Positions 59,281 through 64,000 of a stretch of 64,000 nucleotides of DNA are shown here, one piece after another; within the stretch, counting starts at the first letter, position 1; each line of letters starts with the position of its first letter. The position numbers were made by a program, and so were the translations under genes. The notes under the pieces were generated by a model, which saw only the letters and a list, made by a program, of their open reading frames with translations, made no database searches and was not told the DNA's origin. Location of the stretch: the NCBI GenBank assembly GCA_024195265.1, contig JAJLRJ010000006.1:26392270-26456269 (forward strand), in the 5' to 3' direction. The stretch is from Dendrophyllia cribrosa (lineage: Eukaryota; Cnidaria; Anthozoa; Scleractinia; Dendrophylliidae).

Positions 59281-59515
59281 AACAGATTTTAATTCCAAAA
59301 TGTTTATGGTATTCTAGAGGGTTTAAAACCACATCAGTGGGCCAAATTTTAAAGTGCAAGAGCACTTCGTTGAAAAGTTCTAGGCGAATGAGTGTGTAAT
59401 TGTGTGACACATTTAAAACCTTTACAAATCGGAAAACATTGTTAAAACCTGAAACCTTTTTGTGGTAGATTGTATTCACATACCACGTTAGAAATAGCTT
59501 TGCAGGATGTATTTT
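59281..59515. repeat. Diverged partial copy of the 42846-43400 MITE
   Basis: Shares in order CAAAATGTTTATGG, GGGCCAAATTTTAAAGTGCA, AGGCGAATGAGTG, GACACATTTAAAACCTTTA and GCTTTGCAGGATGTA; the interior is deleted and the ends are lost. Confidence 0.7.
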
Positions 59516-59780
59516 ATAATTTACGTTATGTGCAAACCAAGAATTAAAACTTTAAAAGGGCCAGGTTATTCATAGCCAGATTAAGCAACACGTTTGAACC
59601 AATAAGCTATGTGAAAACATTTTAAACAAGAGAAATGAAATCATTGGTAAACTTTAAATCCTGGATTAGCGCCAGTTGACTTTTGAACAACTGAGCACCC
59701 AGAATAATTATTAGTTTTACCAACAAAATAATATTTATTAAACTAGAATGACAGGAAGATGATGACACAGTGAATATAAT

Positions 59781-60066
59781 ACTTTTCAAAAACTGGGTTT
59801 TGTTTCTCGTAAAACCATCTAAAACCAAGTATAGTTTCACTAACACAATAATATACTTTTCAAAAACTGGGTTTTCTCGTAAAACCATCTAAAACCAAGC
59901 CATTAACTAGAAATCACACAACACGATTCAGAATTTTTTGTGTGAACTTGGTTCACATTGACCAGAGTATACTTTCACTAACACATTATGTACTTTTCAA
60001 AAACTGGGTTTCATTTCTCGTAAAACCATCTAAAACCAAGCCAGTAACTAGAAATCACACAACTTG
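59781..60066. repeat. Three-copy tandem repeat
   Basis: TTTTCAAAAACTGGGTTT, TCTCGTAAAACCATCTAAAA and CCAAG recur at 59785, 59856 and 59995; the last two copies also share TAACTAGAAATCACACAAC. Confidence 0.82.
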
Positions 60067-60643
60067 ATTCACATAGTATAGAACACATTATTGGGACTGA
60101 TATTTTACGACAAAAATACAACACATTTCATGTGAGTTTAGAAAACCAACAAAACAAATGCAAAATTGAAACTATTTAAGGAGAATTTCCCCTTGAAATT
60201 ATTATCTACACTTCATTAATAATTAATTGCTTATGGCTAGCATAGCCCTGGAAAATGAACAAAATAAATCAAAGGGCTCTAAAAGCCATTTTGTGAATAT
60301 TGTGAAGCTTTTATGCAATTCAGCCTTTTGGCTGTAACAGTAGGACTAAATAATCTATCTATCATTCAATGCTTTGCATCTTCACCAGATAAAAAGATAA
60401 TTTCAGTGGTACAGGTGTAACTACTAACAACAGACGCTCAACTGCTTGTAGGCTTTGATGCTTCAGCATATTTTAAATTACCTCCCAAATATTCAAGAAG
60501 CACAGACTCTACACATTTTAAAACTAGCCTAAATTTTACCCTGTAATATTTTAGCATGAAAAACCTAATGTGATGGGATTCAGTTTTAAAAATTCCAGAC
60601 ATCTTTTAAAACTAACTTGTAAAATGTTTGTCAGTTGTTGCTG

Positions 60644-61050
60644 TTACTTCTCATGCCATGTTTCATCTCCTCTGCTCACAATAAGAACCTGACCAGGATT
60701 GAGATTAATCCTGTTCACATCCACTGTGTTGTTGCCAGGCGCATCAGACTCGCTATCAAACACCACCACGCCTCTTCCTGATAGTTTAGTGAAATCTCCC
60801 GTCCACATGGTATCACCAAAGTTGAGGGAGATATGGAACTGATTGTCATCTGGACCGCGAGTATAAGAAAGCACGCTCTTGTCAACATGAACAATCTTGA
60901 TGTCATTACTGGCAAAAGCTGGGTCCTTCCTCAGTTTAACAAGCTTAATGTAATTGTTGTAGAATGATTTAGGGTCAGCCTTTTCAGTCTTCACATTCAA
61001 GGTCTTGTAGTCAGGAGCAACAGGCAGCCATGGTTTTCCAGTGGTGAAAC
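60644..61050 (-). CDS. GH13 family protein (SLC3A1/rBAT or maltase-like), last exon
   Basis: Acceptor ATAATTACAG on the minus strand, then (G)FTTGKPWLPVAPDYK, TLNVKTEKADPKSFYNNY, IKLVKLRKDPAF, a beta-rich C-terminal domain and stop after ETWHEK. The GFTTGKPWLPV...NY..LNV...Y..L..LR pattern is the conserved end of the (beta/alpha)8 barrel in the GH13 group that includes alpha-glucosidases/maltases and the heavy-chain amino acid transporter subunit SLC3A1. The catalytic part is upstream, outside what I can see, so enzyme versus transporter subunit cannot be decided. The exon begins in phase 1. Confidence 0.82.
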
Positions 61051-61121
61051 CTGTAATTATGATGACAATAAAAAATCAAAGGCTCCTATAAGCCAACTTG
61101 TGGAAGCGTTCGGACCCTTCC

Positions 61122-61282
61122 CTGTCCCAGACCTTTTATAATTTGCTTCACCTACACCACCCCCTGCATCCAATTCCCCACCCTCCCCTGTTCTGGACCT
61201 TTTATAATTTGCTTCACCTACCCTACCCCCCACCCCCCACCCCCCTGCATCCAATTCCCCACCCCCCCCCCCCCCCCCCCTC
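61122..61282. repeat. C-rich tandem duplication in the GH13 gene intron
   Basis: GGACCTTTTATAATTTGCTT preceded by CCCTGT and followed by CACCTAC...CTGCATCCAATTCCCCACC occurs twice (about 61122 and 61195), ending in a poly-C run. The Pro-rich frame across it is not a gene. Confidence 0.75.
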
Positions 61283-61542
61283 CCTCCAACAACATCCCCA
61301 TAAGGTAAGGCAGGTCACCAACACATATTGCCAGTTCAATGTTAACAGCCGATTGGGCAATCAAGTGAAATTTTGTCCTACTGCTGTTGGGGGTTTGCAC
61401 ATGTCATAAAAATTCATAAACCTAGAGTATATGTTGCAAGTAATTTTTGGTTTTAGTTAATTTTATTTTTAACTAGGTAATTTTTTTTACTAGGTAATTT
61501 TTTCTAACTAGTTTATTTTTATTGTTTGAAGGTAGGAGTTGA

Positions 61543-61750
61543 GTTGGGGTCAGGGTGACTTACCATACAACAAATCATTTTGTAGCCAGGGTTTGTGATT
61601 AGCCCTCAGCATTACAGTTGGAGTGTTAGAGTTAAGTTGAGGTCAAGGTGATTTACATGTTCACAAATCATTTTGTAGCCAGGGTTTGTGATTAAGCCTG
61701 AGTGTTACAGTTTTAGGGTTAGGTTTAGGTCAGGGTCAGGGTGACTCTCC
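61543..61750. repeat. Degenerate tandem repeat, unit about 100 bp
   Basis: GGGGTCAGGGTGACTTACCAT, CAAATCATTTTGTAGCCAGG and GTTTGTGATTA recur twice with a partial third copy (GGTCAGGGTGACTCTCCATG). Confidence 0.75.
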
Positions 61751-61993
61751 ATGTCAAATACATTTTTTGGAATACATTGTTTCAGTGAATACAGTAATCA
61801 GTCCTCCTGTGACATGCATTAAACTGGAAATCTGTTCAATAATGTTCAATATGATTTACTGATTGTGAGCCATTTTGCAAGCTTTTGTGAATGTTATGTC
61901 CTTTGTAGTTAAACTGCATGTTGGGTTTGGAGCATTTCAATAGTCTTGCTGGAGATATCAGTGTTGAGATTTTTCCAAACTTGGTTGCAATTG

Positions 61994-63262
61994 TTACATA
62001 CAACTGTAATTATTACTTTCAACTGAGATTACTTTGCCAAAAAGTACATTAGGATGCAATGGTGATGTTTCGTCAACTGGATCAATCTTCACAGAGACAT
62101 AATCATCAATGTCAAACATATTTGCTTTTTTTCTGGACAACTTCATTTTTTCATTAATATTCTTTTTGTTTCTCATTTGTTGCAATCCTTGTTGCTTTTC
62201 ATTGTACCAAATCATGTTCAGGGGCTTTTCTTTTGTGGGAGGATGAGCTGGCTTCGTCTTCAGAACTTGTTTCTTCCTTGTCATCTTCTACAGTGACATC
62301 TTCCAGATTTATGCGATTTGCTACTGCTGTTGCTATACATGTACATGAAGCTGTGAAGTAGCTGTAGCTGTAGCTGTTGTTGCTGTAGCTGTGTCGCTGA
62401 TAGTTTGTTGTTGGGGTAGTATGCCAAATACTAGTTCATATGGGCTCTTTGATGTGGCTCGGTGCACAGTTATATTCTTTTTTGTAGGCTGCTTCCCCAA
62501 TGAATGCACCATTTTGTTTTATCAGCTTTTCTTCTTTGATGATATTGGAGGGATTTTGTTTCACAGTTTGGTTATTTCTTTCCACCAAACCCTGGGTTTG
62601 CGGTGTTCGAGGAGCACCGCGAACAAGCTTGATTTTGTGTGATTCACAAAATGCTCTCATTTCTTTATTTTTAAATTCTCCCCATTGTCTGTATGTAACA
62701 CAGTTGGGAAACCAAATAGCCAGAATAACATTTTTAATTGACTGCAAAACACTCCACATTTCTAAAGTCCATTAAATCCAGTTGTAGGTGACATAGGTAA
62801 CTGTTGTCCTGTATAGGATTTGCTATTGGTTTCTTTGTTGAATGTGTCACACTGGCTTGCTGGTTATGTAGGTGGCACAGTCCAACAAACAGATGTATGA
62901 CATGCTGTGATATCTCGGCATACATCTTTTTCAGGTACTCTTCTCCGTCTTATCTCTTCCACGATGAGCTGTTTCAGAACGCACATCAGTTAAGGTTTTG
63001 TGTAGATCTTGTCTTGGAACTATTAAACAATCTTCATATCTTTTGACAGGATATTGTCATTCTGTAATGTCCATTGCTTTCTTTCAATTACTTCCACTTC
63101 CAGCTTTGTTAAACCATTTTCTTCATGATTTTGCTTTGAATTTAAGCCATTTCTTGGCATTCTTATAAAGCTCATCAACAATAAATACAGTAAATTTACT
63201 GTCCCCCTTTTTTGATTGTTTAAGTTCTTCCAGTTTTTCATAAAATTGTTCTTTATCAACAC
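61994..63262 (-). pseudogene. Decayed KRBA2/Ginger-type integrase transposon
   Basis: Minus-strand fragments appear in the order of one protein. 63262-63023 has ELYKN-like N-terminal sequence. 62925-62734 reads MYAEISQHVIHLFVGLC and LQLDLMDF, the zinc-finger to first-catalytic-Asp region. 62759-62436 has GEFKNKEMRAFCESHKIKL and GAPRTPQTQGLVERNNQT, the last Asp-to-Glu part of the integrase core. 62284-61994 reads FDIDDYVSVKIDPVDETSP then LHPNVLFGKVISVE, the C-terminal module of this family. Frames shift between fragments and the expected HHCC cysteines are damaged. It lies upstream of the GH13 exon in the same orientation, presumably in its intron. Confidence 0.72.
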
Positions 63263-63412
63263 ACAAAGCCATTCTTTTTATGCTAAGTCCAATTTGGACA
63301 CATTAACTGAGCATGCTCCAGTTTTACATCAATTAACATTTTGGCCGAGTTGGGCCTGGGGCCAAAAAAGTAATGATATTGAGAAATATGAGAGCACTTG
63401 GCAACTGAATCA

Positions 63413-63478
63413 CTGGTGGTCAAGTGGATAAGAAGGTGGACTCTGAATCTGGAGGTTGGTGGTTCAAACCCAGGTAAA
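63413..63478 (+). repeat. tRNA-like sequence (Gln-like), probably SINE head
   Basis: A box TGGTCAAGTGGATAAG, anticodon-like loop GGACTCTGAATCTGG (CTG would be Gln), B box TGGTGGTTCAAACCCAGG. The acceptor stem is not convincing, so I do not call a functional tRNA. Confidence 0.45.
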
Positions 63479-63792
63479 AACTTTTATTTAATAAAAAAGA
63501 AATAAATATAGAGTTAGCTGATTAACCCATTCGCTCCTACCCCGGCCAAAACCGGCCGTACAAGACTCCACTGCTTTACAGTCAAACCGGATGTTCTTTT
63601 GCGGGCAACTTTGCAAACTTCCGCCGCAACATTGGTATTTTGATTGAGCAAGTTCCTATTTCAAACTTGTTGTCAGTTGCAAATTGCGAATATTGTGAAA
63701 ACACGTCCTTCTTCAGTTATGGCTCACGTACATCGCAATAATACCACCTCGGTTGAGAAAAGAGAAAGAATAATGGTCGTCTGGTGTAAAAC

Positions 63793-64000
63793 AAGAACAA
63801 ATCGCGAGGATTATTGGATTATCAAGGCAAACTGTATCCAATATTGTAAACAGATTTTTACAACACGAGATGTATTTTCCCGGTAAACCTGGCTGGAAGG
63901 AACGAACAGTTTCTACTCCTGACATCGTAGAGTTTGTGAAATACTGCAAGGTAACCAAACCAAGTACTTTCAATTCAGAAATCCGGCAACTGACAGCAAG
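63793..64000 (+). pseudogene. Transposase N-terminal fragment (paired-type HTH), runs off the window
   Basis: In frame from about 63790: VKQEQIARIIGLSRQTVSNI, VNRFLQH, FPGKPGWKERTVSTPDIVEF, VKYCKVTKPSTFNSEIRQL. The pattern of a Q-x-x-I-A-R-x-x-G-L-S-x-x-T-V helix-turn-helix followed by a second DNA-binding half is that of Tc1/mariner or IS630-type transposases. A stop lies just upstream in this frame (about 63770), so it is either broken or starts from an upstream exon. The DDE part would lie beyond 64000. Confidence 0.5.

Noticed and set aside
61098..61409. Pro/His-rich 103-codon protein
   Set aside because: It runs across a C-rich tandem duplication and a poly-C tract; low-complexity translation only.

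Overview
The window is eukaryotic nuclear DNA, AT-rich and packed with transposable elements. Its host genes have short exons, GT-AG introns and animal protein families. The element mix (BEL/Pao, Penelope with GIY-YIG, many TTAA- and TA-flanked MITEs, tRNA-derived SINEs) and the frequent TACATGTA motif suggest a cnidarian, probably an anthozoan such as a stony coral. That assignment is inference; no species marker is present.

Host genes. (1) One complete gene dominates: a 16-exon plus-strand gene (23027-54749, 2970 nt coding, 989 aa) that I read as the RPS6KC1 (RSKL1) orthologue. It has a PX domain, acidic linker, MIT domain and a divergent kinase domain with Tyr where the DFG Asp should be. 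All splice phases are compatible and the start and stop are in the window. (2) Head-to-head with it on the minus strand are three exons (22325 down to 17426) of an unrecognised single-pass membrane, coiled-coil protein; its 3' end is not resolved. (3) The last exon of a GH13 family gene (SLC3A1/rBAT or maltase-like) lies on the minus strand at 60644-61050.

Mobile DNA. 1-7700 is intergenic with nested MITEs and an old Penelope remnant. 7782-13944 is an apparently intact BEL/Pao LTR retrotransposon with equal 331-bp LTRs and an uninterrupted 1758-codon polyprotein, sitting inside a TTAA-flanked element. The kinase introns hold a ~1 kb minisatellite (29360-30328), a head-to-head pair of nearly identical truncated Penelope elements with a 13-bp target duplication (31518-34476), a SINE inside a hairpin MITE (35702-36290), a 2.5-kb foldback with two tRNA-like heads (37071-39597), and a nest of foldbacks (47772-51795). 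Two adjacent TTAA MITEs begin six bases after the kinase stop codon. 55-64 kb holds palindromic MITEs, degenerate tandem arrays, a decayed KRBA2/Ginger-type integrase and a transposase-like helix-turn-helix fragment at the right edge.

The main theme is layered insertion, with several nests whose order can be read from target duplications and in one case from an empty-site copy in the same window. TTAA-flanked non-autonomous elements with different terminal repeats are especially numerous, yet no piggyBac transposase is visible. No clearly new biological system was found. The most unusual leads are a hammerhead-like motif in the Penelope ends, the foldbacks carrying tRNA-like promoters, and three good-context ATGs in three frames at the kinase 5' end.
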